Below are positions 1 to 10,967 of a stretch of DNA of 64,000 bases, one piece after another. The DNA lies in contig NC_079503.1 of NCBI RefSeq assembly GCF_030052815.1, positions 60,678,735-60,742,734 of the forward strand. Direction: 5' to 3'. Each line of letters starts with the position of its first letter. The stretch's first letter is position 1. Position numbers and translations under genes: made by a program. Under the pieces are notes generated by a model. That model was not told the origin of the DNA and did no database searches. It saw only the letters and a list, made by a program, of their open reading frames with translations. The stretch is from Hevea brasiliensis (taxonomy: Eukaryota > Streptophyta > Magnoliopsida > Malpighiales > Euphorbiaceae).

Positions 1-788
1 ATTTTCCCTCTTTCTCTGTCTTCTCTGATTTCTTTTTCTCAGGAGCAGCTTCAGACTCAATTCTTTCTAACTTTAGGGCTTGAGAAATAAGTTCAGAGAA
101 GTTAGTGTGTTTGAATCCGACTACTTGTAATCTGATACTAGGCTTCAAGCCGGTTTCAAACCTCTTGCATCTCTTCCTGCTGGTAGAAAGTAAACTTACT
201 GCATAATGGCTCAGGCGGGAAAATTCTCTTTCATACTCAGCCACTGATCTGCTCCCTTGTTTCAGACTTAGGAACTCTTGTAGCTTCTAGTCTACATAAG
301 CATCAGGGACATATTTTTGTCTGAATTCCCTGAGAAAGTCATTCCATGTTAACACTGCAGGTTCTACCAGACTATGGGGAATGATTTTCCACCAGTCATA
401 AGCATCCCCCTGTAACAAAGATACTGAGTATTCAAATCTGAGCTCCTCTGTGCAATGCAGTTTCTTGAATACCCTATCCATCCTCTCTAACCATTGTTCT
501 GCCTCTAGAGGATCTACTGTCCCCTTGAACTCTGTAGCCCTATATTTCATTAATTTGTCATACTGTCTAGTAGGAGACTGTGGTTGTACCACTAGTGTCT
601 GTATTGGGACTTGAGTAGGCACATTACCAGCCATTTGTTGGAACATTGCAACCATCTGCTGAGCGAATCGAGGAAACTACGATGCATGCGGTGGTCTTCT
701 TTGAACCACTGACATTATTTAGGGCTGGGGCATCCTCTTGCACCTCAGCCTCAATAGATTGATCGACTGAACGATCACCCTCTTCCAT
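1..788 (-). pseudogene. gag: El-1 Ty3/Gypsy gag, broken and cut by window start
   Basis: Capsid-type Gag of a Tekay-like Gypsy element, which would package element RNA. The likely start is the ATG read leftwards from 788 (MEEGDRSVDQSIEAEV), matching the start of the B1 gag near 52,870. The core is clear at 287-655: EAEQWLERMDRVFKKL, then YSVSLLQGDAYDWWK, then DFLREFRQKYVPDAYVD. A frameshift lies around 660-720, between the N-terminal leader and the QQM segment. A stop follows YVD at about 287. Beyond it, LQEFLSLKQGSRSVAEYE and RCKRFETGLKP continue to base 1. The zinc knuckle and all of pol lie off the left edge. Family assignment is strong; the copy is non-functional. Confidence 0.9.
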
Positions 789-957
789 GGTCAATGCGAG
801 GATCTTAGATCTCCTGAACAAATAACACAAGGAGATTTCCTCCCGTTAGTGCATATTTATAATGTAATGTACTGCATGTATCAAACAATGATATTGAGCG
901 GTTGTACTATGAAGAAAGAATATTCAAATAACATGTGAAAACAGAATTTAAAAACTA
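789..957 (-). other. El-1 leader between PBS and gag
   Basis: Short untranslated leader of about 170 bases. It resembles the B1 leader (52,701-52,869) and the El-4 leader (22,113-22,281), sharing the stretch with the words TGCATATTTATAATGTAA and GGAGGT. No other feature seen. Confidence 0.7.
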
Positions 958-969
958 GCTCTGATACCA
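958..969 (-). other. El-1 primer-binding site (tRNA-iMet)
   Basis: On the minus strand this reads TGGTATCAGAGC, complementary to the 3' end of plant initiator-Met tRNA. It lies 8 bases inside the 5' LTR, which begins at 978 on the plus strand. It fixes the element as minus strand with the visible LTR being the 5' one. Confidence 0.93.
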
Positions 970-977
970 CTAAAACA

Positions 978-1422
978 TGTCACACCCTACCCCTCTGTAA
1001 GGCATAACATGATCCCGTAGTATACCAAATGAATTACCAACTTCGTCTACTGATAACCCATTAAATACACTACAATGGATTTTAAAGTTTTTCTTACTTC
1101 TTTTATAGTGGTGAGCGCTATTTACAGGTGTTAAAAATTTTTTTTTGAACTTAAATGAAAGAGAAAACACATTTGAATTATTAGGAATTTCTGTAAAAAT
1201 TTTGGCGGAGTGTCTTCTGTATTTTGAATAAAACAGTTCTTCGGAAAACCTGTAAAAGCACTTCAATATAATTCTCAATCTCCACTTCAACAGTTAAACA
1301 ACACAATATCTTTTTCAACTCAAATCCACAATAATTTTTCAAAGACTGAGATAAAAGAAATATAATACAATTTTTACAAGTCAAAATACTCATAATTTAC
1401 TTTACAACTTCAATGTACAATT
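978..1422 (-). repeat. El-1 5' LTR (family A), part 1
   Basis: PBS-proximal 445 bases of a Gypsy LTR, starting TGTCACACCCTACCCCTC on the plus strand. The LTR is cut at 1,422 by the Copia insertion and resumes after 10,967. The solo copy at 53,721 reads straight through the same point. Total LTR length without the insert is about 3,817 bases, against 3,815 for the solo copy. Confidence 0.92.
1418..1422. repeat. Target-site duplication, Copia, left
   Basis: CAATT, repeated at 10,968-10,972 beyond the right end of the Copia element. The unoccupied counterpart in the solo LTR at about 54,160 carries it once. Confidence 0.95.
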
Positions 1423-3523
1423 TGAAGGAACGGAAGCGTGAAAAACACAAGATTATACCATTGAATTCAAAAATTTTCACCTAGGGTCACAAGCACCATG
1501 CAAGATTTATTTTTATCTATTTGATTTCAATGATAAGCAACATATTAAAACTCTTTTAATATGTTTTTGGATCTGTATTTGCCATTTAAGATTTTAAAAT
1601 TAATCAGATTAATTTTAGAACCCTAGATTAAATCAAGAACGATTACACTAACCTCTTGATGTGCTGTAGCGTGTCTGCGCCTTTGAGATTCGTCTTCAGG
1701 ACACCAGATGTTGTCCCTCTAGCTTGTCCACACCAAGAACACCTATGGCAGCCCTTGAACAGCTTCTAAAGCCTTTTCTATTAATTAGAAATTCAAGTTC
1801 TGCCTTTTAAGAGATTAGAGATGCAAACAGGACACTAGAAACAATTTCTAGTGTTCTTAATTCAAGAGATTGATGGCTAATCTCTTTGAATTGATGAGAG
1901 ATGAAGAGAAATAGCTGGAGAGGCTCAAAGTGGCGTGACATATGAGAGGAGAGGCTGCTGGTTGTGTTTTCTTTTCATAACCCCACTTAAATAGCTAGGT
2001 TAACACATTAAACCCTAGCCACATGTCACCTTTTGATTAGCTCTAGGTTTAAGTGACCCAATCACATTGTGCCAAGTGTCAAACCTATATTTAATCTTGA
2101 TTTTAATCATCTTACATGATTAAAAATATTTGGCAAGCTTATGTGTTATGCCATGTGTCACCATCTCATGGTGCCACGTGTCACACCGCAAAATGACCAA
2201 AATGCCCTGTGTCTTAATTTTGAGTTCTTAACCCAAAATAATTATTTTCTTCTTCTAATTAATTTATATCAAATATAAATTAATTAATTAATCTCTATTA
2301 ATTAATTTCTCATCAATTAAATTCATATTTAAACACTTTAAATATAAATTTAATTTATACTACACATCCAATAATCTAGATTTGGTTTCAAGTCATGCTA
2401 GGGACTTTGCAATTTAATTGCAAACCAAATCTATTTAATTAATCAATTAAATTCTTTAATTAATTAATTAAATCATATTTAAATAGGTGATAACTTGTGT
2501 ATGTGTGTGACTTACTAGGCTCATCACTAATTGGCAATGAGACATGATATCAACTCTTAATATCATCGAACTCTTTCTTACCATAAATGATTTCTCTAAA
2601 TCATTTTATGAACCTCATAGACCATGGTTAACACCTAGCATAGCATGCCATGGCCACCCAATTAGTAATAAGGTTTACCTTACATGAACCTATAATCATA
2701 TGTTACCATGCACTAGAATCTGTCTGGTACAAAATCCCAACTCAAGCTGGAGACATGGTTTATGTCAAACTCCATTTGCTATGAATATTATGTTCTCTTT
2801 TAATTCCAGTTATTGATTAAAAGATTTTTCTCATCGAAACTCTTTTACGAATAAATCTATCTGTCTGGCCAGAACTTGAAACATCAAGAACAATTAAATG
2901 AACATAGGATTTTATCTCTATTTACTTAGAGGAACAGATTCCATCTTGATCAACACCTACCTCCATATATAACTAGCGAGAGCCAACACATGCCCATATA
3001 CCCATACATAGTACAAGTATGAAAGCGAGATCAAACTCAAACTACCTATATACAAGATAACTGTGCTATCTCGTGTCTAAAGATTATATGCACTGATATG
3101 ATTTATGACAAAACATTGACAAGAGTAAACTCCATGTGCTTGTCATAAGTGTCACTGGTTCGGCCTACTTATCATTTATAAGTGCCTATCATGTTTGTTT
3201 TATGGCATGAGACTCACCATTCCATCTTATTTATATCTCATATAAATAACTTGGGAACAAACATTAAAACAATCTATAATGATAAGTCATCTCCATATAA
3301 TCAAGTATCCTCGATTGTGAAACTATTTATGATACTGTGTGCTAGAAATATTGTCACTCATATTCTTAACAACTTAAGAATAATATTTCTAACAAAATAT
3401 CAATGGACCTTTTCTATTACACATAAATATATTATGTAAACGGAAAAGTGGAAATGCCTTTTATTATTAAAAATATGTACAAGATACATACTAAATGATA
3501 TGCTCTAGGGCATACTACTAACA
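1423..3523 (-). repeat. Copia 3' LTR
   Basis: 2,101 bases, matching 8,872-10,967 almost base for base except in a patch at about 3,264-3,335. A G-box word GCCACGTGTC lies at 2,173-2,182 in the U3-like half. An AT-rich zone at 2,260-2,480 is full of TTAATTAA words. A small opposite-strand ORF (3,182-3,439) recurs in the other LTR and is not considered a gene. Confidence 0.95.
2173..2182. promoter_or_regulatory. G-box/ABRE-like site in Copia LTR
   Basis: GCCACGTGTC, on the other strand GACACGTGGC, holds the CACGTG core bound by plant bZIP and bHLH factors. It recurs at 9,620-9,629 in the 5' LTR. The motif match is clear; its use as a promoter element is inferred. Confidence 0.5.
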
Positions 3524-3536
3524 ATCTCCCACTAGC
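3524..3536 (-). other. Copia polypurine tract
   Basis: On the minus strand this reads GTGGGAGAT directly before the LTR start TGTTAG, the usual plant Copia arrangement. It primes plus-strand DNA synthesis. Confidence 0.85.
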
Positions 3537-3559
3537 ACTAGAGCCATTCATTACAATAT

Positions 3560-5140
3560 CTTAGACCTATCTTCTCAAGATGTCGGTCTAATCGAGTCTG
3601 TGACATAGGCTTAGTGAATGGATCACCGGATTTTCACCGATGCTATTTTCTGCATGGCTACATCGCCTCTCCCAACTATTTCTCTGATAATGTGGTAGTG
3701 CCTTTCTATGTGTTTGGATTTTGGGTGAGACCTTAGTTCCTTAGCCTGTATGACTGCTCCATTATTGTCACGAGATAGTGGAACCGCTGACTCAATGGAA
3801 GGAACTCATGTAAGTTACATCACGAACTTCTTTATCCAAACGACTTCCTTTGCGGCATCGATGCGAGAATATACTCACCTCGATGAGTGGAATCTGCAAT
3901 CGTGCTCTATTTGGAACTCTTCCAACTGACTGCATCTCCATTACAAATGAACACATATCCAGAGGTAGACTTTCTATCATCGATATCTGATTGGAAATCA
4001 GAATCAGTATAACCATCCAATTGCAAGTCTCCACCTCCATAAATCAAGAATAAATCCTTAGTTCTTCTCAAGTACTTAAGGATATTCTTGTGACTATCCA
4101 GATGTTCCAAACACGGATTGGATTGATACCGCTAGTCAAACTAACGAGATATGCGATATCAGGCCTAGTACACAACATTGCATACATTAAACTTCCAATA
4201 GCCAAGCATATGGAATCTGGCCATCTTATCTCTTTCTTCAGGTGTCTTTGGAGACATCTCTTTAGAAAGGTGGATACCATGTCTCACTGGTAACAATCCT
4301 CTCTTGGAATCAAGCATGTTAAACCTCTTTAACACCTTTTCCAAGTATAGACTTTAGGATAAACCAATTATTCATTTCGCTCTATCTCTATAGATGCGAA
4401 TCCCAAGAATATAGGTTGCCTCCCCTAAGTCTTTCATGGAGAATGTATTTGACAACCATACCTTTATAGTCGTCAACATACCTGTGTCATTACCCATCAA
4501 CAGTATGTCATCCACATATAAGACAAGGAAAGTGATAGCACTGTCACTAACCTTTCTTATATACACATGGCTCATCCTTATTTTTGATAAAACCAAAGGA
4601 TTTAATGGCTTCATCAAAACGGATGTTCCAACTCCTCGAAGCTTGTTTCAACCCATAAATGGATCACTTTAGCTTGCATACCTTGGAACCATCTTGGGAT
4701 TCAAATCCCTTAGGTTGTTCCATGAAAATGTTTTCTTCAATGTATCTATTGAGAAAAGCTGTTTTGACATCCATCTGCCAAATCTCATAATCATAGTACG
4801 CAGCTATTGCTAATAAAATCCTAATTGATTTAAGCATGGCAACAGGCGAGAAAGTCTCCTCATAGTTTATTCCTTGCCTTTGGCGAAACCCTTTCTCTAC
4901 TAGCCTTGCCTTATAGGTCTCTACCTTTCCATCAGAACCAATTTTCTTCTTGAAAACCCATTTGTTCCCTATAGGTACAATACCTTCAGGTGGGTCAACA
5001 AGATCCCAAACTTGATTCTTATACATGGAATCAATCTCGGATTTCATAGCATCAATCCATTTTGAAGAGTCTATATCTGATATAGCTTCTTCATAGGTAA
5101 GTGGATCATCTCCATGATCTACTTCTTCATGAGTAGACAA
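3560..5140 (-). pseudogene. pol: Copia reverse transcriptase and RNase H, broken
   Basis: Copies element RNA into DNA. In element sense the RT fingers/palm lie at 4,664-5,140 (SKWIDAMKSEIDSMYKNQVW, NKWVFKKKIGSDGKVE, YKARLVEKGF, QMDVKTAFLN). After a frameshift comes the catalytic LVLYVDDILL at about 4,500-4,530, then KDLGEATYILGIRIYRDR near 4,380-4,440. A further shift leads to the RNase H connection (SLMYAMLCTRPDIAY at about 4,190) and the RNase H core (GYTDSDFQSDIDDRKSTSGY at about 3,950-4,010). The C-terminal end (SKHIERHYHIIRE) runs to about 3,600 with stops. At least three frame changes make this inactive. Confidence 0.9.
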
Positions 5141-5144
5141 CTCT

Positions 5145-6090
5145 TGTTATTCTTCATGAAGAAAACCATATCTCACCGTGGGTGAGATACTCGGTTGTTC
5201 TACGAGGAACAGTGTAGATGTTTCATCAACGGGTATTGGTTGACTAGATGGATCTATATCCATCGATGCATTGGTTGGTCAGAATTCTCCAATTCTAACT
5301 CTATTTGCCTTCCTTTGCCTCCTTCTTGAACAAACTGTTGTTCAAGAAATGTGGCATCTCTACTTATCACAACCTTTTGTGAAGTAGGCAAATAAAAATA
5401 ATATCCAAAACTATCTTTTGGATATCCAACAAATCGACCTCTTTCTGATATGGTCTCCAATTTATCAGTGTTCAGCTTTTTGATATAAGCTGGACAACCC
5501 CAAATCTTAACATGCTTAAGACTTGGTTTTCTTCCATGCCATATCTCATAAGGTGTGGAAGAAACTGATTTTGATGGAATCCTATTCAGAATATATAAAG
5601 CTGATTCTAATGCAAATCCCTAAAAGAAGATTGGCATATCAGTATAGCTCATCATACTACGTACCATATCCAATAGGGTACGATTTCTCCTTTCAGATAC
5701 ACCATTCAGCTGTGGCGTTCCTGGAGGAGTCAGCTGAGAAACAATGCCATGCTCTCTCAAGTATTCATCAAATTCAGTACTCAAATATTCACCTCCATGA
5801 TCTGATCGAAGAGCTTTAATACTTTTTCCTGTTTGATTTTCTACTTCAGATTTAAATTCCTTAAACTTTTCAAAGGATTTTGTATTTCATCAAATACAAA
5901 TACCCAAACCTTGATTTATCATCAGTAAAGGTAATAAAATAATGAAAGCCCCTCTAGCCATTTCTTTAAACGGACCACATACATCACTATGTATTAGTTC
6001 CAAAATATTTTCAGCTCTTAGCCCTTGTCCAACAAAGGGTGATCTAGTCATTTTGCCTTGAAGGCAAGATTCACAAGTTGGAGTAGGCTA
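5145..6090 (-). pseudogene. pol: Copia integrase, broken
   Basis: Inserts element DNA into the chromosome. In element sense, just after the stop at about 6,088, the zinc-binding remnant CESCLQGK and the rve core are visible: the first Asp in IHSDVCGP, TFTDDKSRFGYLYLM, then RSDHGGEYLSTEF, then the PQLNGVSERRNRTLLDMVRSM segment with the catalytic Glu. A frameshift falls near 5,880 and a stop near 5,620. The C-terminal KLETISERGRFVGYPKDSFG is open at 5,254-5,460. Past 5,250 the frame decays into the integrase-RT linker. Confidence 0.85.
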
Positions 6091-7089
6091 AGAGCCCAAT
6101 GAGGATAGAATCCCCATTTTCTCCAATTTTGCAATCCTATCTTCTGCAACATGACAAAACCTTAAGTGCCAAATATATTTTGAACTTGAGTTGGTTTTCA
6201 CCATGGCATTGTATTCTTTTAGATTGCTATACTCTGGCCAGTGGAAACACTTTCTTACTGGCAATGGAAACACTTTCTTATTGGCAATGGAAACACTTTC
6301 CTGCTGGCAGTGGAAACACTTTCCTTTGCCTTTATCAGCTTTAGTCTTCCTTTTCTGCTTAGCTATTTTCTTGGAAGGACCAGGAATCTGAGGTTTCTTT
6401 TTCTTATTGCCCTTCTTCTTGTTGGACTTTCCAGCAGAAGAAGATGCAACCAAAGCTACCTCTTTTCCTTTATTGCCTGGCATATTCTTTTGGGCAATAA
6501 CCAGCATGTTGAGTAAACTAGCTAAGGTGCATTCCTGTCTAGTCATATGGAAATTTGTCACAAAATTCCCAAAAGACTCAGGAAGGGACTGAAGGATCAA
6601 ATCCATTAGTAGTTGGAAATCCATGTGGAAGTCAAGATGTTCCAATTGCTCAATCAGCCGAATCATCTTGTAGACATGATCTCCAACATTCTGTCCCTCA
6701 GACATCCTCATGCGGAATAGCTGCCTAGATATCTCATACCTAGCATTTCTGCTGTGCTCACCATACAACACTTGTAGGTGAAGGAGGATCTCTCTTGCAT
6801 TCTGTATGCTTCCATGTTGCTTCTGTAACTCATTACTCATAGAAGCAAGCATGTAACACTTAGCTCTCATATCATGCTCCTTCCACTTGTCCAAAGTTTC
6901 ATGTTCCTCTTGTGTGGCCTCTGGAGGTAAGGGACCAGGAACATTTGAATCTAGAACATATCCTATATGTTCAAGGTTCAGGAAAAGTTTCAAATTTCTT
7001 AGCCAATCAGACAGATTAGGTCCTGTCAACCTGTTGTGATCAAGTTTGCTTGCAAGGATATTGGATGGTGGTGGTTGTTCTGTGCTCAT
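6088..7089 (-). pseudogene. gag: Copia gag fused to pre-integrase domain (protease lost)
   Basis: UBN2-type Copia Gag. The frame is open further upstream, but the start is taken as the ATG at 7,089 (MSTEQPPPSNILASKLDHN), the usual beginning for this family. Core motifs: FLNLEHIGYVLD, YMLASMSNELQKQHG, LHLQVLYGEHSR, QNVGDHVYKMIRLIEQLEHL and LPESFGNFVTNFHM, followed by a Lys-rich basic stretch. The zinc knuckle begins KGKCFHCQ but breaks into repeats of its own first half (6,235-6,335). The frame then enters the pre-integrase domain (YIWHLRFCHVAEDRIAKLEK) and stops at 6,088. A protease with its DTG/DSG site should lie between knuckle and pre-integrase and is missing, so the product is a Gag-preINT fusion. 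Confidence 0.88.
6235..6330 (-). repeat. Four-copy short tandem repeat inside Copia zinc knuckle
   Basis: Four units of about 23-24 bases, each containing TGGAAACACTTTC, at about 6,242, 6,265, 6,288 and 6,311. In element sense the rightmost unit encodes the genuine CFHC start of the zinc knuckle. The others repeat the same DNA in shifted frames, giving KVFPLP and KCFHWP. Confidence 0.85.
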
Positions 7090-7290
7090 TATTATCAGAA
7101 AATTAATTGCAGAAATAACCAGATTAATTAGTAAATGTATCATGTAATTAACCAAATATGATTATGGTCTTTTAATCAAATTGGTCCTCCCACTAACTTA
7201 GCGAATCCTACACTTCCAAAGTAGAAAACGGAAATCCTAGTTGGATGGATTTCTAGTGGGTGATTGAATTCTTATAATTCTATTGATCAT

Positions 7291-7505
7291 CCTCAGGTAC
7301 ATCCATTATTGGAATTACAATAAACTATAAGTGAGCAACTCCTTGCCCATCACATCTCATGTGAGGTTCAATCCTTTACCTAGCCCCTAATGCTCAAAAT
7401 CTCAGGTACATCCAATATTGACTTATCTTGCATTAGTTAAGTTGATCCCATTGAGCGATAATTATGCAAATAAATTTAATGTCCTCAGGTACATCCAATA
7501 TTGGC
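7291..7505 (-). repeat. Three dispersed copies of a leader word
   Basis: CTCAGGTACATCC followed by ATTATTGG, AATATTGA or AATATTGG occurs at about 7,292, 7,401 and 7,485, all in the same orientation, in otherwise unrelated AT-rich DNA. Confidence 0.85.
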
Positions 7506-8261
7506 CACCAAACCATTTACATATTTACAACATCTCATGCTTAACAATTATTCTTAAGAAAATCTCTTAAATTAATTGCATCTCATGCAACTATTTAAAA
7601 TTTCTTAAAATAATTGCCCCAATGGAGGGCTTATGTTATAATTACTTTAATTATAGCATTTCCAACTTAATCATTTGTTTGGAAGATTTTATAGCCATCC
7701 TAATTACTATTAAGGTCTCACTTTGCACATTATCCATTTAGCATGCATATATCATATAATTGCATACATTCCCATACATCTCATGCATTCATGGATAAGC
7801 TGTAAATATGGTATGATCATGGACTTTCTAAGGGATTCAATTCTGAGCCACCAAGAATTGAATCAGGGCATTCCTAGGTGCATTTCATTCATTCATTTTA
7901 CAAGAGTTGCTGAAGGAGTACATAATCAACACTTGATATTGAATTCCTCCCTCTGGTCCCACCAATGCTCTTGACCTCCTTGAACTTCTTGCAATCCAAT
8001 ATTACATAGTAATCCTTGGCATACCAAGGCGAATTTACAAGAACTTAAATAAATGAAATTACAACCCAAAAATATTACAAACTTAATAATACATGCCCAA
8101 AATAAATTAAAATAAATTAATTAATTTACAATCCCAAAGAAACATAAAAGAAATAAATCCAATCACATTGGTCTTTTATAGTCCATGATCATCCATCATG
8201 CATATCACTATTTAACAATTAAATAAAACATACATCCTTAAATTAAATTGAATATCTCATA

Positions 8262-8612
8262 TTCAACTTAAAAATCCAGATTTGAATATGATTCAAATAA
8301 ATTTAAAAATTCAGATTTGAATCTCATTCAAACAAATTTAAAAATTCAGATTTGAATCACATTCAAACAACTTCAAAAATTCAGATTTGAATCACATTCA
8401 AACATTTTTAAAAAATCAGATTTTAATAATATTCAAATATTTTTAAAAATCAGATCTGAATTTTATTGAATCAATTTTAAAAAATCAGATTTAAATATGA
8501 TTCAAACAACTTTAAAAATTCAGATTTGAATCACATTCAAACAACTTTTAAAATTCAGATTTGAATCACATTCAAACAATTTTTAAAATTCTGATTTGAA
8601 TCATAATTTAAT
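8262..8612 (-). repeat. 35-bp tandem repeat array in Copia leader
   Basis: About ten units with the core CAGATTTGAATCACATTCAA. Core starts are at 8,277, 8,312, 8,347, 8,382, 8,417, 8,451, 8,486, 8,521, 8,556 and 8,591, so the period is 35 bases with one 34-base unit. Units diverge mainly in the AT-rich spacer. Confidence 0.93.
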
Positions 8613-8857
8613 TGTGTGATTAAAACAACTAATTAAACACTTTAATTAGTCAAAGAATAGGCCTTTGATCATACAACAATTGCAGAATTAAAAGCCAAAC
8701 CTTGAACCACCCAAGGAACCATTGTTGCCGCCACCAATGGTGGCTTCACCATGTGTGCCGCCACATCTCATGATCCAACCAGCAATGAATCTCTTGATCT
8801 CATGATCAAACACACAATTAAATTATATAATCAACAATCTAAATGGCAAATATAGTG

Positions 8858-8869
8858 GCTCTGATACCA
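8858..8869 (-). other. Copia primer-binding site (tRNA-iMet)
   Basis: Minus strand TGGTATCAGAGC, two bases inside the 5' LTR that begins at 8,872. Confidence 0.93.
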
Positions 8870-8871
8870 AT

Positions 8872-10967
8872 TGAAGTAACGGAAGCGTTAAAAACACAAG
8901 ATTATACCATTGAATTCAAAAATTTTCACCTAGGGTCACAAGCACCATGCAAGATTTATTTTTATCTATTTGATTTCAATGATAAGCAACATATTAAAAC
9001 TCTTTTAATATGTTTTTGGATCTATATTTGCCATTTAAGATTTTAAAATTAATCAGATTAATTTTAGAACCCTAGATTAAATCAAGAACGATTACACTAA
9101 CCTCTTGATGTCTTTGCAGCGTGTCTGCGCCTTTGAGATTCGTCTTGAGGACACGGATGTTGTCCCTCTAGCTTGTCCACACCAAGAACACCTATGGCAG
9201 CCCTTGAACAGCTTCTAAAGCCTTTTCTATTAATTAGAAATTCAAGTTCTGCCTTTTAAGAGATTAGAGATGCAAGCAGACACTAGAAACAATTTCTAGT
9301 GTTCTTAATTCAAGAGATTGATGGCTAATCTCTTTGAATTGATGAGAGATGAAGAGAAATAGCTGTAGAGGCTCAAAGTGGCGTGACAGATGAGAGGAGA
9401 GGCTGCTGGTTGTGTTTTCTTTTCATAACCCCACTTAAATAGCTAGGTTAACACATTAAACCCTAGCCACATGTCACCTTTTGATTAGCTCTAGGTTTAA
9501 GTGACCCAATCACATTGTGCCAAGTGTCAAACCTATATTTAATCTTGATTTTAATCATCTTACATGATTAAAAATATTTGCAAGCTTATGTGTTATGCCA
9601 TGTGTCACCATCTCATGGTGCCACGTGTCACACCGCAAAATGACCAAAATGCCCTCGTGTCTTAATTTTGAGTTCTTAACCCAAAATAATTATTTTCTTC
9701 TTCTAATTAATTTATATCAAATATAAATTAATTAATTAATCTCTATTAATTAATTTCTCATCAATTAAATTCATATTTAAACACTTTAAATATAAATTTA
9801 ATTTATACTACACATCCAATAATCTAGATTTGGTTTCAAGTCATGCTAGGGACTTTGCAATTTAATTGCAAACCAAATCTATTTAATTAATCAATTAAAC
9901 TCTTTAATTAATTAATTAAATCATATTTAAATAGGTGATAACTTGTGTATGTGTGTGACTTACTAGGCTCATCACTAATTGGCAATGAGACATGATATCA
10001 ACTCTTAATATCATCGAACTCTTTCTTACCATAAATGATTTCTCTAAATCATTTTATGAACCTCATAGACCATGGTTAACACCTAGCATAGCATGCCATG
10101 GCCACCCAATTAGTAATAAGGTTTACCTTAAATGAACCTATAATCATATGTTACCATGCACTAGAATCTCTCTGTTACAAAATCCCAACTCAAGCCGAGT
10201 CATGGTTTATGTCAAACTCCATTTGCTATGAATATTATGTTCTCTTTTAATTCCAGTTCTTGATTAAAAGATTTTTCTCATCGAAACTCTTTTACGAATA
10301 AATCTATCTGTCTGGCCAGAACTTGAAACATCAAGAACAATTAAATGAACATAGGATTTTATCTCTATTTACTTAGAGAACAGATTCCATCTTGATCAAC
10401 ACCTACCTCTATATATAACTAGCAGGAGCCAACACATGCCCATATACCCATACATAGTACAAGTATGAAAGCGTATCAAACTCAAACTACCTATATACAA
10501 GATAAGCTGTGCTATCTCGTGTCTAAATTATATGCATCGATATGATTTATGACAAAACATTGACAAGAGTAAACTCCATGTGCTTGTCATAAGTGTCACT
10601 GGTTCGGCCTACTTATCATTTATAAGTGCCTATCATGTTTGTTTTATGGCATGAGACTCACCATTCCATCTTATTTATATCTCATATAAATAACTTGGGA
10701 ACAAACATGAATACAATCTTTCTGGATAAGTCATGTCCTTATTATGAAGTATTCTCGATTGTGAACCTATTTATGATACTTTGTGCTAGAAATATTGTCA
10801 CTCATATTCTTAACAACTTAAGAATAATATTTCTAACAAAATATCAATGGACCTTTTCTATTACACATAAATATATTATGTAAACGGAAAAGTGGAAATG
10901 CCTTTTATTATTAAAAATATGTACAAGATACATACTAAATGATATGCTCTAGGGCATACTACTAACA
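8872..10967 (-). repeat. Copia 5' LTR
   Basis: 2,096 bases, plus strand TGAAGTAACGGAAGCG to CTAACA, partner of 1,423-3,523. The G-box word is at 9,620-9,629. The two LTRs differ at only a few positions over most of their length, so the insertion is fairly recent. Confidence 0.95.

Larger units (their letters stand above)
7090..8857 (-). other. Long Copia untranslated leader
   Basis: 1.77 kb between PBS and gag ATG. It holds three copies of a CTCAGGTACATCC word (7,291-7,505) and a 35-bp tandem array (8,262-8,612). The stretch 7,506-8,261 is AT-rich with no feature I can support. Confidence 0.75.
1423..10967 (-). mobile_element. Ty1/Copia retrotransposon, structurally complete, protease-deleted
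   Basis: About 9.5 kb, minus strand. LTRs of 2,101 and 2,096 bases begin TGTTAG and end CTTCA in element orientation, with PBS and polypurine tract (PPT) in the right places and a 5-bp duplication. Order in element sense: 5' LTR, a 1.8 kb leader with tandem repeats, gag, integrase, reverse transcriptase, RNase H, 3' LTR. The protease is absent and pol carries stops and frameshifts. LTRs this long relative to a 5.3 kb interior suggest a Tork/Angela-like lineage, but the lineage is a guess. It is nested in the El-1 LTR and so younger than El-1. Confidence 0.95.

Noticed and set aside
3182..3439. 85-codon plus-strand ORF repeated at 10,626-10,883
   Set aside because: It lies in the Copia LTR on the opposite strand. 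It recurs only because the LTR is duplicated, and differences between the copies alter residues freely (the transversion patch). No recognisable domain.
8262..8612. Regular repeats as a possible CRISPR array
   Set aside because: Units abut with no unique spacers, and the region lies inside a plant Copia leader.
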